From Sulfuricurvum sp. (lineage in GTDB: Bacteria > Campylobacterota > Campylobacteria > Campylobacterales > Sulfurimonadaceae): a stretch of 64,000 nucleotides of DNA. Under the pieces are notes generated by a model. It searched no databases and was not told the DNA's origin. It was given only the letters and a program-made list of their open reading frames with translations. The stretch lies in contig NZ_JAQTNN010000001.1 of the NCBI RefSeq assembly GCF_028713855.1, positions 124,001 to 188,000 of the forward strand, in the 5' to 3' direction. The number at the start of each line of letters is the position of its first letter. Within the stretch, counting starts at the first letter, position 1. Positions 55,746-63,970 of the stretch are shown here, piece after piece. A program made the translations under genes and the position numbers.

Positions 55746-56740
55746 GTCAAGTTATTTTTTATACTACCGAGGACGGAGCTACTAAGATTGATTTGCGCTT
55801 GGAAAATGGTACGATTTGGCTCTCTCAATTAGAAATAGCCGAACTTTTTCAAACCACCAAACAAAATATCAGCAAGCATATTCAAGCTATTTATGATGAA
55901 AATGAGTTAGAAGAAAAAGCAACTGTCAACCATCAGTTGACAGTTCAAAATGAAGGAAATCGAGAAGTTTCACGCAATATCGCACTCTATAATCTTGATG
56001 TAATTTTGGCAGTTGGCTATCGTGTACGTTCGGTTCGTGGGGTGCAGTTTAGGCGATATGCTTCCACTGTGTTGAAAGAGTATCTTCAAAAAGGATTCGT
56101 ACTTAATGACGAGCGATTAAAAAACCTCGGTGGCGGTAACTACTGGAAAGAGTTACTTGATCGTATTCGAGACATTCGTTCCAGTGAAAAAGTGATGTAC
56201 CGTCAAGTGTTGGAGTTGTACGCTACAGCAACAGACTATGACCCTAAAAGTGAGAATAGTCTCACTTTTTTTAAAATCGTACAAAATAAACTGCACTACG
56301 CCGCCCACGGACATACCGCCAGTGAGGTGATTTATCTGCGTGTGGACAGTGACAAACCCTTTGCAGGTGTGACAAACTTCAAAGGGAGCCAACCGACACA
56401 AGCCGAAGCGATGGTTGCCAAAAACTACCTTAGTGAGCAAGAACTCCGCGTACTCAATAACCTCGTTTCGGCGTATTTTGACTTGGCGGAACTAAACGCT
56501 ATCGAAGAGCGGGAAATGCGGATGGAAGATTATGTACGGGAACTGGATAATATCCTCTCATCTACGGGGCGAAAATTACTCACCAATGCGGGAACCATAG
56601 GGCACACCCAAGCCCAAATCAAAGCCAAAGTGGAGTTTAAAAAATACAAAGCCAAAACGCTGGAACAGGTCGAAGAAGAGTACCTAGAAACTATCAACAC
56701 CCTAGAGAAAACAGCCAAAGCAGAGAGCCGTAAAGCATGA
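55742..56740 (+). CDS. RhuM-family protein
   Basis: A 332-residue RhuM-family protein. RhuM was named from a Salmonella pathogenicity island; its function is unknown. The N-terminal half looks like a DNA-binding domain (TKQNISKHIQAIYDENEL, NIALYNLDVILAVGYRVRSV). A middle region (ASEVIYLRVDSDKPFAGVTN) and a helical C-terminal domain follow. It begins in a four-base overlap with the HEPN gene. RhuM proteins are frequent in mobile or defence islands. A role as antitoxin or sensor for the HEPN protein is a guess. Composition is closer to the genome average than that of the HEPN gene. Confidence 0.88.
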   Translation: MSQVIFYTTEDGATKIDLRLENGTIWLSQLEIAELFQTTKQNISKHIQAIYDENELEEKATVNHQLTVQNEGNREVSRNIALYNLDVILAVGYRVRSVRGVQFRRYASTVLKEYLQKGFVLNDERLKNLGGGNYWKELLDRIRDIRSSEKVMYRQVLELYATATDYDPKSENSLTFFKIVQNKLHYAAHGHTASEVIYLRVDSDKPFAGVTNFKGSQPTQAEAMVAKNYLSEQELRVLNNLVSAYFDLAELNAIEEREMRMEDYVRELDNILSSTGRKLLTNAGTIGHTQAQIKAKVEFKKYKAKTLEQVEEEYLETINTLEKTAKAESRKA

Positions 56741-56830
56741 GTCGCATAATGGAATTGCTTCAAGTCAGCGGAGCCATTATGGGGAATAATAACAATCTGT
56801 CATATTTTGGAGTGAATTCTCGTCCAAAGC

Positions 56831-56836
56831 TATAAT
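56831..56836 (+). promoter_or_regulatory. -10 box for dinD
   Basis: AGCTATAAT lies 30 bases before the dinD ATG in the 125-base gap after RhuM. The ribosome-binding site is AAGGA. No LexA-type operator is seen, and Campylobacterota generally lack LexA. Confidence 0.5.
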
Positions 56837-56865
56837 ATTTATAGATTTGCGCGAAGGAAAATGCA

Positions 56866-57720
56866 ATGGAAAAACAATTGATAACCTCTCTCCATAAAAG
56901 CTTCGAAGATGCGGTGCATGAACAAGAGGGTGTAGAATTTTGGTATGCTAGAGAATTGATGCGGCTTTTGGAATATACCAAATGGGACAACTTTAAACAA
57001 GTTATCGAAAAAGCGAAAACGGCATGTCAAAATTCAGGACAATCGGTAGTAGACCATTTTCCCGACGTCGGGAAAATGGTAGAGATCGGAAGTGGTGCAC
57101 AAAAAACGGTTGATGATTATATGCTCACCCGCTACGCTTGCTATCTCATCGCTCAAAACGGTGATCCGCGAAAAGAGCGTATTGCGTTTGCCCAAAGCTA
57201 TTTTGCCCTCCAAACCCGCAAACAAGAACTTCTCGAAGAGCGTATTTCCCTCTCCGAACGGCTCGAAGCCCGTCAAAAACTTACCGCTACCGAAACGGAA
57301 CTCTCTAAAAACATATATGAACGGGGAGTTGATAATCAAGGGTTCGGACGTATCTGCAGTAAAGGGGATAATGCACTATTCGATGGATATAATACGCAAG
57401 AGATGAAAGCAAAGATGGGGATACCCGAAAATCGTCCTATCGCTGATTTTCTCCCGACGATTACGATCAAGGCAAAAGACCTCGCAACTGAGATTACCAA
57501 CTATAATGTCAAAGCGCGTGATTTGTATGGTGAACAACCGATTACGAGCGAGCATATTAAAAATAATAGTGAAGTTCGGGAACTGTTGGGCAAAAGCGGG
57601 ATTAAACCCGAAGAGCTATCCCCCGAAGAGGATATTAAAAAGCTCGAACGCAGAGTGAAAATGAATGACAAAAAACTAGCACAAAACACTCAAAAAATAG
57701 AGAGTAAGGATAAAGGGTAA
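56866..57720 (+). CDS. dinD: DNA damage-inducible protein D (DinD)
   Basis: A 284-residue DinD homologue. E. coli DinD (about 274 residues) is an SOS protein that inhibits RecA filament function. The N-terminal BRO-like region includes EFWYARELMRLLEYTKWDNF. The most conserved stretch is GSGAQKTVDDYMLTRYACYL, with IAQNGDPRKERIAFAQSYFA following. The C-terminus is a charged, probably coiled tail (KKLERRVKMNDKKLAQ). It has its own promoter, and its stop shares one base with the aminopeptidase start. A perfect 28-base palindrome lies inside the gene. DinD in a class without LexA must be regulated differently or be part of the neighbouring accessory module. Confidence 0.9.
   Translation: MEKQLITSLHKSFEDAVHEQEGVEFWYARELMRLLEYTKWDNFKQVIEKAKTACQNSGQSVVDHFPDVGKMVEIGSGAQKTVDDYMLTRYACYLIAQNGDPRKERIAFAQSYFALQTRKQELLEERISLSERLEARQKLTATETELSKNIYERGVDNQGFGRICSKGDNALFDGYNTQEMKAKMGIPENRPIADFLPTITIKAKDLATEITNYNVKARDLYGEQPITSEHIKNNSEVRELLGKSGIKPEELSPEEDIKKLERRVKMNDKKLAQNTQKIESKDKG
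57053..57080. repeat. Perfect 28-base palindrome inside dinD
   Basis: Arms ACCATTTTCCCGAC and GTCGGGAAAATGGT meet without a loop. All 14 base pairs match and the next pair fails. It encodes the HFPDVGKMV part of DinD. See findings. Confidence 0.9.
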
Positions 57721-58958
57721 TGCGCGAATTTAACGAAGAACTGATCCAATTTATCGATGCTTCCCCGACACCGTTTCATGCGGTAGCATGGTTGGCGAAG
57801 ATGTTGGAATGTCATGGGTTTATCCGTCTTGAGGAAGATCAAGTCTGGAACCTCGAAGAAGATAAGGATTATTATGTAACCCGAAATGATTCTTCGATTA
57901 TCGCGTTTACCTATCCGCCGTGTAATGAAAAAGGGTATACCATTGTCGGTGCCCATACCGACTCGCCTCATTTGCGTCTCAAACCTAATCCTCTGACGAC
58001 GGTAGCAGGTGTCAAACGGCTCGGTGTCGAGCCGTATGGCGGAGTATTGCTCAATCCGTGGTTTGATCGTGATCTGGCGCTTGCTGGTCGTGTTGTTTAT
58101 TTGGAAGGCGATGTGCGCCGTGAAGCGCTCATAAATATCCTTTCTCCCATCGCCGTTATCCCCTCATTAGCGATCCATCTCGATCGTGAGGCTAACTCTT
58201 CCCGATCGATCAACGCACAAACTGATATTGTTCCGATCATAGCAACCGGTGATGTTGATTTTGATAAATTTATCCTCTCCCAAATCCAAGAAGATATAAG
58301 CGGATTGACTCTGCTGGCACATGAACTTAGTTTCTATGATGTTCAAAAAGGCTCTTTTATCGGAATAAACCAAGAATTTATAACATCGGCACGTTTGGAC
58401 AATCTCCTCAGCTGTTACATTGGGATGAGTGCTCTGATGGAAACCTCTTATCCGATGATGGTCGCCTGTTTGGATCATGAAGAGGTGGGAAGTGATTCTC
58501 ATGTCGGAGCAGGGGGGACGTTTGTGGAAGAGATACTCCGCCGTATTTCCGGAGATAAATTCACAACGTTGATGCGCCGTTCGCTGATGGTATCGTGTGA
58601 TAATGCTCATGCCCAACATCCGAATTTCCCGAGTAAACATGATTCTGAACATGCTCCGCTTTTGAATCAAGGGGTTGCCGTGAAGATTAATTCGAACCAA
58701 CGTTATGCGACTTCTGCCCGGACACAGGGACGGTTCGTTCAATGTGCCAGATCGCTGCATATCCCTATTCAAACCTTTGTGACGCGCAGCGATATGGGAT
58801 GCGGTTCGACGATCGGACCGATCAGTGCAACCCGTCTGGGGATAGAGACAATCGATGTCGGCGTTCCGACACTCGCCATGCATTCGATTCGTGAGCTTTC
58901 CGGTGTCAGTGACGCCTACGGACTTTATCGTATCTTAGTGCATCTGGGTGATTTCTAA
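57720..58958 (+). CDS. M18-family aminopeptidase
   Basis: A 412-residue M18 metallo-aminopeptidase of the ApeB (aspartyl aminopeptidase-like) group that removes N-terminal residues from peptides in the cytoplasm. Zinc-binding motifs are HTDSPHLRLKPNP, CLDHEEVGSDSHVGAGG and a late SIRELSGVSDAYG containing the final histidine just before it (AMHS). SCDNAHAQHPNFPSKHD is family-typical. Its ATG shares one base with the dinD stop, and its stop shares one base with the kinase start. It is probably read through from upstream. Confidence 0.93.
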   Translation: MREFNEELIQFIDASPTPFHAVAWLAKMLECHGFIRLEEDQVWNLEEDKDYYVTRNDSSIIAFTYPPCNEKGYTIVGAHTDSPHLRLKPNPLTTVAGVKRLGVEPYGGVLLNPWFDRDLALAGRVVYLEGDVRREALINILSPIAVIPSLAIHLDREANSSRSINAQTDIVPIIATGDVDFDKFILSQIQEDISGLTLLAHELSFYDVQKGSFIGINQEFITSARLDNLLSCYIGMSALMETSYPMMVACLDHEEVGSDSHVGAGGTFVEEILRRISGDKFTTLMRRSLMVSCDNAHAQHPNFPSKHDSEHAPLLNQGVAVKINSNQRYATSARTQGRFVQCARSLHIPIQTFVTRSDMGCGSTIGPISATRLGIETIDVGVPTLAMHSIRELSGVSDAYGLYRILVHLGDF

Positions 58959-59944
58959 TGTCTGATGCCATTTCCCCCTCCGAACTTAAGGCCCTTATCG
59001 ATCAAACGTACAAAGTTGAAGAAGAGTACGTGGCATTGCGCCAGTCGTACGAATATCTTCAAAGTACCATCGAGCAGGTGATTGAGTTTCTTCCCAATGC
59101 GATTTGGATTGTTGAACAAGACGGTTCAATTTTTTTGCAAAACTCTCAAGCCAAAGAGCTTGATTCTTTATTGGAGACACTTCGTTTCGGGGAAGAAGAT
59201 TACGAAGTGAATTTCAAAGAGAGGTCGTATCTGATCAAATCAGCGCACCACAACGAAAAGCATTTACTCAGTGCAACCGATATCACCGAACAAAAGCGCA
59301 AAGAAAATCTCGCCACTATGGGTCAAATGGCGGCTCATCTCTCCCATGAGATCCGAAATCCGATCGGTTCTATTGCACTGCTGGCATCAACATTGATCAA
59401 ACGGGTTATCCCTGAAAACCGACCTATCGTAGAAGAGATCCAAAAATCGCTCTATCGGATCGAGCGGATTATTAAAGCGACATTGATGTTCTCCAAGGGG
59501 GTAAGCGCTCAAAAAAACCGACTTCGATGGTCTCAGTTACGTGAAGCGCTCACGAGTGCTATCGGCTATTACAGCTATGGAAAACCGATCGAGTTTATTT
59601 TTCCGGAGGAGGATTTTGAACTTATAGGTGATTTGGATCTCCTCTCGATGCTCTTTAGTAATTTTGTCTTTAATGCGATCGATGCGATTGAATTGGATGA
59701 TGAAGAGGAAGGGCAAATAGAGATTACTTATCGAAAAGAGAATGATATGCATACCTTCGAGATTTATGATACCGGAATTGCTATCGAGAATAAAAAGTGG
59801 CTTTTCGAGGCGTTTAAAAGTACGAAAGAGCGTGGTAACGGTTTGGGGCTGGTATTGGCAAAAAATATTGCCGAATCTCACGGTGGAGAGATTGCGCTAT
59901 GCGAAGGGGAACGTAAGGGGTTCCGTATTACTCTCTTATCCTAG
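58958..59944 (+). CDS. flgS: Sensor histidine kinase, FlgS-like
   Basis: A 328-residue soluble histidine kinase. It has an N-terminal PAS-like region (about 40-108), a HisKA domain with phosphoacceptor H130 in AAHLSHEIRNPIGSIALLA, and an HATPase domain (NFVFNAIDAIE, then GNGLGLVLAKNIAESHGGEI). No membrane segment is present. Size, lack of membrane helices and sequence resemble FlgS of Campylobacterota, which phosphorylates the NtrC-type regulator FlgR to turn on sigma-54 flagellar genes. The FlgR gene is not in the window, so the name is probable rather than certain. The gene runs 9 bases into the convergent EAL gene. Confidence 0.82.
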   Translation: MSDAISPSELKALIDQTYKVEEEYVALRQSYEYLQSTIEQVIEFLPNAIWIVEQDGSIFLQNSQAKELDSLLETLRFGEEDYEVNFKERSYLIKSAHHNEKHLLSATDITEQKRKENLATMGQMAAHLSHEIRNPIGSIALLASTLIKRVIPENRPIVEEIQKSLYRIERIIKATLMFSKGVSAQKNRLRWSQLREALTSAIGYYSYGKPIEFIFPEEDFELIGDLDLLSMLFSNFVFNAIDAIELDDEEEGQIEITYRKENDMHTFEIYDTGIAIENKKWLFEAFKSTKERGNGLGLVLAKNIAESHGGEIALCEGERKGFRITLLS

Positions 59945-62158
59945 AGGCTTCGGCTCGCTGATGTAATATCCCTGTAAATAGTCGACTCCTAATTCTGTAC
60001 ACTTCTCATAAACCGCTTTTGAATGGACAAACTCCGCTACGGTTTTAAGTCCCAAACGTTTTGAAAATTCGGTGACGGCCGAAAGTACGGTTTGGGCGTT
60101 AGTGTCGCTATCAATATTTCGGATTAATGAGCCATCGATTTTTAAGATATCTACATCAAGACGTAAAATATGGGCGAAATTCGAATAACCCGTACCGAAA
60201 TCATCGATAGCGATACGGCAACCGAACTGTTTGACCTCGGCAATAAATGAAGAAACTTCTTGATAATTCTCAATCCCTTCACTCTCTAAGAGCTCAAAAA
60301 TAATCCGGTTACTGTGGAGTGACGTTTGGATTTTATGCATTAAAAATTCTTTGGTAGGTTTATCGAAAATATCATCAACTGAAAGATTAATTGAATAACG
60401 GTGAGGTGTAGTCTCCACCATTTTAAATACTTCATCAATTACGAATTGCGAAATCATCGGATACAAACGTGATTGTTTCGCAGCAGGGAGAAAATAGCTC
60501 GGAGCAATGATCGATCCGTTGGCATCGATCATTCGGATCAGGGCTTCATACTCGACTATTTCTCCATTTATCGGATCGATAATCGGCTGATAATGGAGGC
60601 AAAAACGTTTTTCTTCAATCGCTTCTTTGACTTTTTTACTCCATAAAATATTATTTTGATATTCCTGTTTGATTTGCATAGTCTCATCGTAAAGCATATA
60701 GCTGAGATGTCTTTTTTTAGCGGCTTTAAGTGCCATATCGGCATTGGACAGAAGGCTGATAATGTTTGTTCCCCGAATGCGCAGGGCAATATCCATTCCC
60801 ATGGTTAGGGTAACGTAGATACTGGCACCGTGCACGTCATAATATTTAGACTGCAGGTGATGAACGATTGAAAGACGCGATGCTTCGAGCTGCGATGAAC
60901 TCATCGGTTCTGTGACCGCGATAGCGTATTCATCAGAAGGCATTTTATACAGCTTCATCGGCAGTGTTTGAATCGCTTCTTTTATGGATCGACTCAATGC
61001 CAAGAGTGTGTCATCGCCGATTGCATGCCCGTAAAAGTCATTGATCTCTTTAAAATTATCGATATTTAAAAGAATAAGAGCATAAAAACGGCTGGCATGA
61101 ATATCTCGAATAAGGGCATTTCGATTAGGCAGGGAGGTGAGATGGTCGCTGTGGAGCTGGTGCTCAAGTTTTTGATTTAGTTCCCGGGTGATTCTGGCAT
61201 CACGATCGATGCGGCGAATCAAAATCCTAAATCCGTAATGGAGTACTACAGCTACGATTGTGAGGAGTAAAAAGCTGATGATTAGAAGATTGCGTATTTC
61301 TTTGTGATATTCATTGACATCATTGGTGACATCGAATGCGCAGATCATCATCGCAATGGTCTCATTTTGGTAATTGGTCAGTGGCCGTGATGCAATGACA
61401 TAATTCAGATGATCGATTTCATAGCGATTGCTTTGTTTAAAAGTAAAAGTAGCCGGAAGTTTCTCGAAAAGAGGATTATTAGAGGATACGAGCGAATAGC
61501 CGTGGTAACTTATTTTTTCATCATTTGGCAATACCATTTTAAGTTTTTTGGTATCGAATGCAATGGCACTTTTGATTCCCGAATGGGCATTAAGCCGTTT
61601 TTGAACACGATCGATTCTTGCAACTGTTTGGATAATTCCAATGAATGTATTGTCTTTAAAAATAGGGATGATTGTCACCAGTGCAACATCGTAGAGAGTG
61701 ACGTCCAAAGAGCTAATCTGCTTTTTATTTTTAATTGCATACGCTAATAATGGGCGTTTATTGAGGATATTATCCCCATATTTATGAGGGTCTTGTAGAC
61801 GTAAAAAATGGATGCCATCTGCACCGACAAATCCACTTACATCTACTTCTCCACGTCTTTTTGCCTCTAGAAAATAAGGGAGAGTGAGTTGATAGAGCTT
61901 ATTGCGGTCATGTGCTGCAAACGCATCAACAATATCACGATTCGAAGAAATTTTACAGGCTAATTCGCTAAGTCCCTTTTGGGTATCAAACAGTGATAAA
62001 TCAAAAGAATTACGAAGCAAAGAGCGGTGGGCGGCAGTTTTTTCATCCAAGACTTTTTTTTTGTCTTGAACAATGGTGCTTATAAAAATTACAACGAGAA
62101 GGACAACCAGCGTCATAGCATAGAATATCGCCCGTTGTTTGATCTTCTTCACCCTCAC
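59936..62158 (-). CDS. Membrane Cache-like sensor with degenerate GGDEF and intact EAL domain
   Basis: A 740-residue cyclic-di-GMP signalling protein. TM1 is at about 13-30, the periplasmic sensor at about 35-285 (Cache-like), and TM2 at about 290-312. The GGDEF domain (about 335-490) has PSDEY in place of the catalytic GGDEF, so it is probably not a cyclase. The EAL domain (about 500-735) keeps EALIRM, NLSVDDIF, IAIDDFGTGYSNF and KIDGSLI, and so is probably a c-di-GMP phosphodiesterase. The frame begins with GTG at 62158. A second GTG at 62152 has better spacing from AAAGG. The promoter is inside a perfect inverted repeat. Confidence 0.9.
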   Translation of the reverse strand: MRVKKIKQRAIFYAMTLVVLLVVIFISTIVQDKKKVLDEKTAAHRSLLRNSFDLSLFDTQKGLSELACKISSNRDIVDAFAAHDRNKLYQLTLPYFLEAKRRGEVDVSGFVGADGIHFLRLQDPHKYGDNILNKRPLLAYAIKNKKQISSLDVTLYDVALVTIIPIFKDNTFIGIIQTVARIDRVQKRLNAHSGIKSAIAFDTKKLKMVLPNDEKISYHGYSLVSSNNPLFEKLPATFTFKQSNRYEIDHLNYVIASRPLTNYQNETIAMMICAFDVTNDVNEYHKEIRNLLIISFLLLTIVAVVLHYGFRILIRRIDRDARITRELNQKLEHQLHSDHLTSLPNRNALIRDIHASRFYALILLNIDNFKEINDFYGHAIGDDTLLALSRSIKEAIQTLPMKLYKMPSDEYAIAVTEPMSSSQLEASRLSIVHHLQSKYYDVHGASIYVTLTMGMDIALRIRGTNIISLLSNADMALKAAKKRHLSYMLYDETMQIKQEYQNNILWSKKVKEAIEEKRFCLHYQPIIDPINGEIVEYEALIRMIDANGSIIAPSYFLPAAKQSRLYPMISQFVIDEVFKMVETTPHRYSINLSVDDIFDKPTKEFLMHKIQTSLHSNRIIFELLESEGIENYQEVSSFIAEVKQFGCRIAIDDFGTGYSNFAHILRLDVDILKIDGSLIRNIDSDTNAQTVLSAVTEFSKRLGLKTVAEFVHSKAVYEKCTELGVDYLQGYYISEPKPLG

Positions 62159-62164
62159 CCTTTA

Positions 62165-62200
62165 TCACCTATGTGTCATGAAAGATTATAACATAGGTGA
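62165..62200 (-). promoter_or_regulatory. Promoter with flanking inverted repeat (putative operator) for the EAL gene
   Basis: On the minus strand the arm TCACCTATGT is followed directly by the -10 box TATAAT (62190-62185), then 10 bases, then the second arm ACATAGGTGA. The ten-base arms are perfect inverted copies. The transcript would start inside the repeat, so the symmetry fits a DNA operator better than an RNA hairpin. Confidence 0.6.
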
Positions 62201-62242
62201 GTGGCGATTGTGATGAAAAAGTGTCTAAAAAGAGCAAGTTAT

Positions 62243-62920
62243 CTAGAATTTTGGGAAGAGAATAGAACCTAAACGAATCATGTTGGAACCGCATTCGATC
62301 GCAAGCTCAAAATCACCGCTCATCCCCATGGAACAGATGGTTGCAGTCGGTAGAGTATCAAAAATACGTCGGGTTGTTTCAAAACTTTTACGTACAGTTG
62401 TTGGATCATCGACGTGTGCTCCGATACTCATAATCCCTTGTAAATGGAGTCTTGGGCACTCCTCGCTGATGCGTGCATAGTGATCTGTAAACTCTTCCGG
62501 AGTAAAACCGCTTTTAGTCTCTTCGTAGGCAGAATTTACTTGCACCAATGCACGAAGGATCTGATTCTCCCTTTCTAAACGTTCATTCAATGCGTATGCA
62601 AGATCCAAAGAGTCGATAGAATGGAGCAGATGAGGACGAACACTTAAAAGATGGTTGATTTTATTTTTTTGTAACGTACCGATGAAATGCCATTCGATAG
62701 GGAGCTCATCCAAGGCTTCACTTTTAGTTACGAGGTCTTGAACTTTGTTTTCTCCGAATGCCCGTTGCCCGATTTCATAAAGCGATTTAATTGCATCCGC
62801 ATCGACGTATTTACTGGCGGCAACAATTTTGACGATGTGATGATCGTTTACGCGTAAACGGGCTTTTTCAACCCGCTCGATGATGTGGTCAAAATGAAGT
62901 TTTTGTTCCAGTGTTGTCAT
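62243..62920 (-). CDS. YggS-family PLP homeostasis protein
   Basis: A 225-residue YggS/PROSC family protein, a pyridoxal-phosphate-binding protein involved in PLP balance. The PLP lysine is K37 in VKIVAASKYVD, and FGENKVQD, EWHFIGTLQKNK, SIDSLDLA and CSMGMSGDFELAIECGSNMIRLGS are conserved. The fold resembles alanine racemase, but no racemase activity is expected. It starts in a four-base overlap with rseP, so it is second in this minus-strand operon. Confidence 0.95.
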   Translation of the reverse strand: MTTLEQKLHFDHIIERVEKARLRVNDHHIVKIVAASKYVDADAIKSLYEIGQRAFGENKVQDLVTKSEALDELPIEWHFIGTLQKNKINHLLSVRPHLLHSIDSLDLAYALNERLERENQILRALVQVNSAYEETKSGFTPEEFTDHYARISEECPRLHLQGIMSIGAHVDDPTTVRKSFETTRRIFDTLPTATICSMGMSGDFELAIECGSNMIRLGSILFPKF

Positions 62921-63969
62921 TGCATTAACCTCGTAATGTCGTTATAGAGCCCCAGACTCATAAGCCCGAGCAACAGTACCCATCCACCGATAGTAAGCTG
63001 CGTAATGACTGCTTCACTAGGAGCTTTACGACGGATCATTTCATAGAGATTAAACATAATATGTCCTCCATCGAGTGCCGGAATCGGAAGGAGATTGAGA
63101 ACTCCCAGATTTACCGAAATAAGTGCAGAGAAAAACAACAGACTCATCCATCCATATTCTGCCGCATCGGCAGTGATTTTAGCGATGCTGACAACTCCGC
63201 CGACCTCTTTGGCAGGTACGATGCCGGTGAGGAGTTTTTGGACACTTTGAAAGATCATAAGCGAAGAGTTATACGTTTCTCTACTGGCATAGGATACTGC
63301 GCTAATAGGGGTGAGTTCTAACGTATGAAAATCACCGGATGGGGCGATCCCAACCATTGGCTGATAAATCGTCTCTTTGAAAATATTATGAGTTTGGGTT
63401 ACTCTGGGGGTTACTATGACACTTAAAAGCGTATGGTTTCGTTCGATTTCAAACGTAACGGAGTGTATGGAGGATTTGATTGTATCGGAGAGTTCATTCC
63501 ACTCTTGAATACTCTCTCCGTTGACTTTTCGGACGATGTCCCCTTTTTGGAGTCCGGCTATGTGTGCGGGGGAATTTTTGACTACTTGTCCGATGATAGG
63601 CGAGAGAGTTTTTGGCCCCCCTAACGCTATTGCGTATAAAAAGAACCATGCAAGGACGAAATTAGCCAGAGGTCCTGCGAGGAGGATGATGATACGCTGC
63701 CACGGCTTTTTACTGTTATAGCTGTCGTTGTCATTGCTGATGGCGCTCGGATCGAGATCATCCTGCCCTTTCATTTTGACGTAACCGCCCAAGGGTATCG
63801 CAGAAATTTGCCATTGGGTATTTAGCCAACGAAAAGAGGCCAGTTTTTTACCGAAGCCGATACTAAATACTTCGACGTAAACACCGAAAAATTTTGCGGC
63901 AGAATAGTGTCCGAACTCATGGAAAAAAATCAAAACAGAGAGGACGAGAAGGGCTAAAATCCAAGACAT
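62917..63969 (-). CDS. rseP: RseP-family site-2 membrane metalloprotease
   Basis: A 350-residue M50 intramembrane zinc protease. The zinc motif HEFGH is at 17-21 in the first helix, a PDZ domain spans about 120-185 (GLQKGDIVRKVNGESIQEW), and the third zinc ligand is in LNLLPIPALDGGHIMFN near 300. Three to four membrane helices are visible. RseP-type enzymes cut anti-sigma factors or leftover signal peptides; no anti-sigma factor is encoded nearby. It is followed by yggS with a four-base overlap. Its ATG lies one base after the stop of the gene at the window edge. Confidence 0.95.
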   Translation of the reverse strand: MSWILALLVLSVLIFFHEFGHYSAAKFFGVYVEVFSIGFGKKLASFRWLNTQWQISAIPLGGYVKMKGQDDLDPSAISNDNDSYNSKKPWQRIIILLAGPLANFVLAWFFLYAIALGGPKTLSPIIGQVVKNSPAHIAGLQKGDIVRKVNGESIQEWNELSDTIKSSIHSVTFEIERNHTLLSVIVTPRVTQTHNIFKETIYQPMVGIAPSGDFHTLELTPISAVSYASRETYNSSLMIFQSVQKLLTGIVPAKEVGGVVSIAKITADAAEYGWMSLLFFSALISVNLGVLNLLPIPALDGGHIMFNLYEMIRRKAPSEAVITQLTIGGWVLLLGLMSLGLYNDITRLMQ

Positions 63970-63970
63970 A

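Noticed and set aside
56745-56781. Inverted repeat CATAATGG/CCATTATG after RhuM as a terminator or attachment site
   Set aside because: The stem is AT-rich with a 21-base loop, has no T-run, and no direct repeats or integrase support an attachment site.
57501-57689. Minus-strand frame at the end of dinD as a small toxin gene
   Set aside because: It has no start signals and mirrors the charged coiled tail of DinD.
58167-58883. 238-codon minus-strand reading frame inside the aminopeptidase gene
   Set aside because: It is antisense to a conserved M18 enzyme and its translation is rich in H, R and C without any domain pattern, as expected of a shadow frame.
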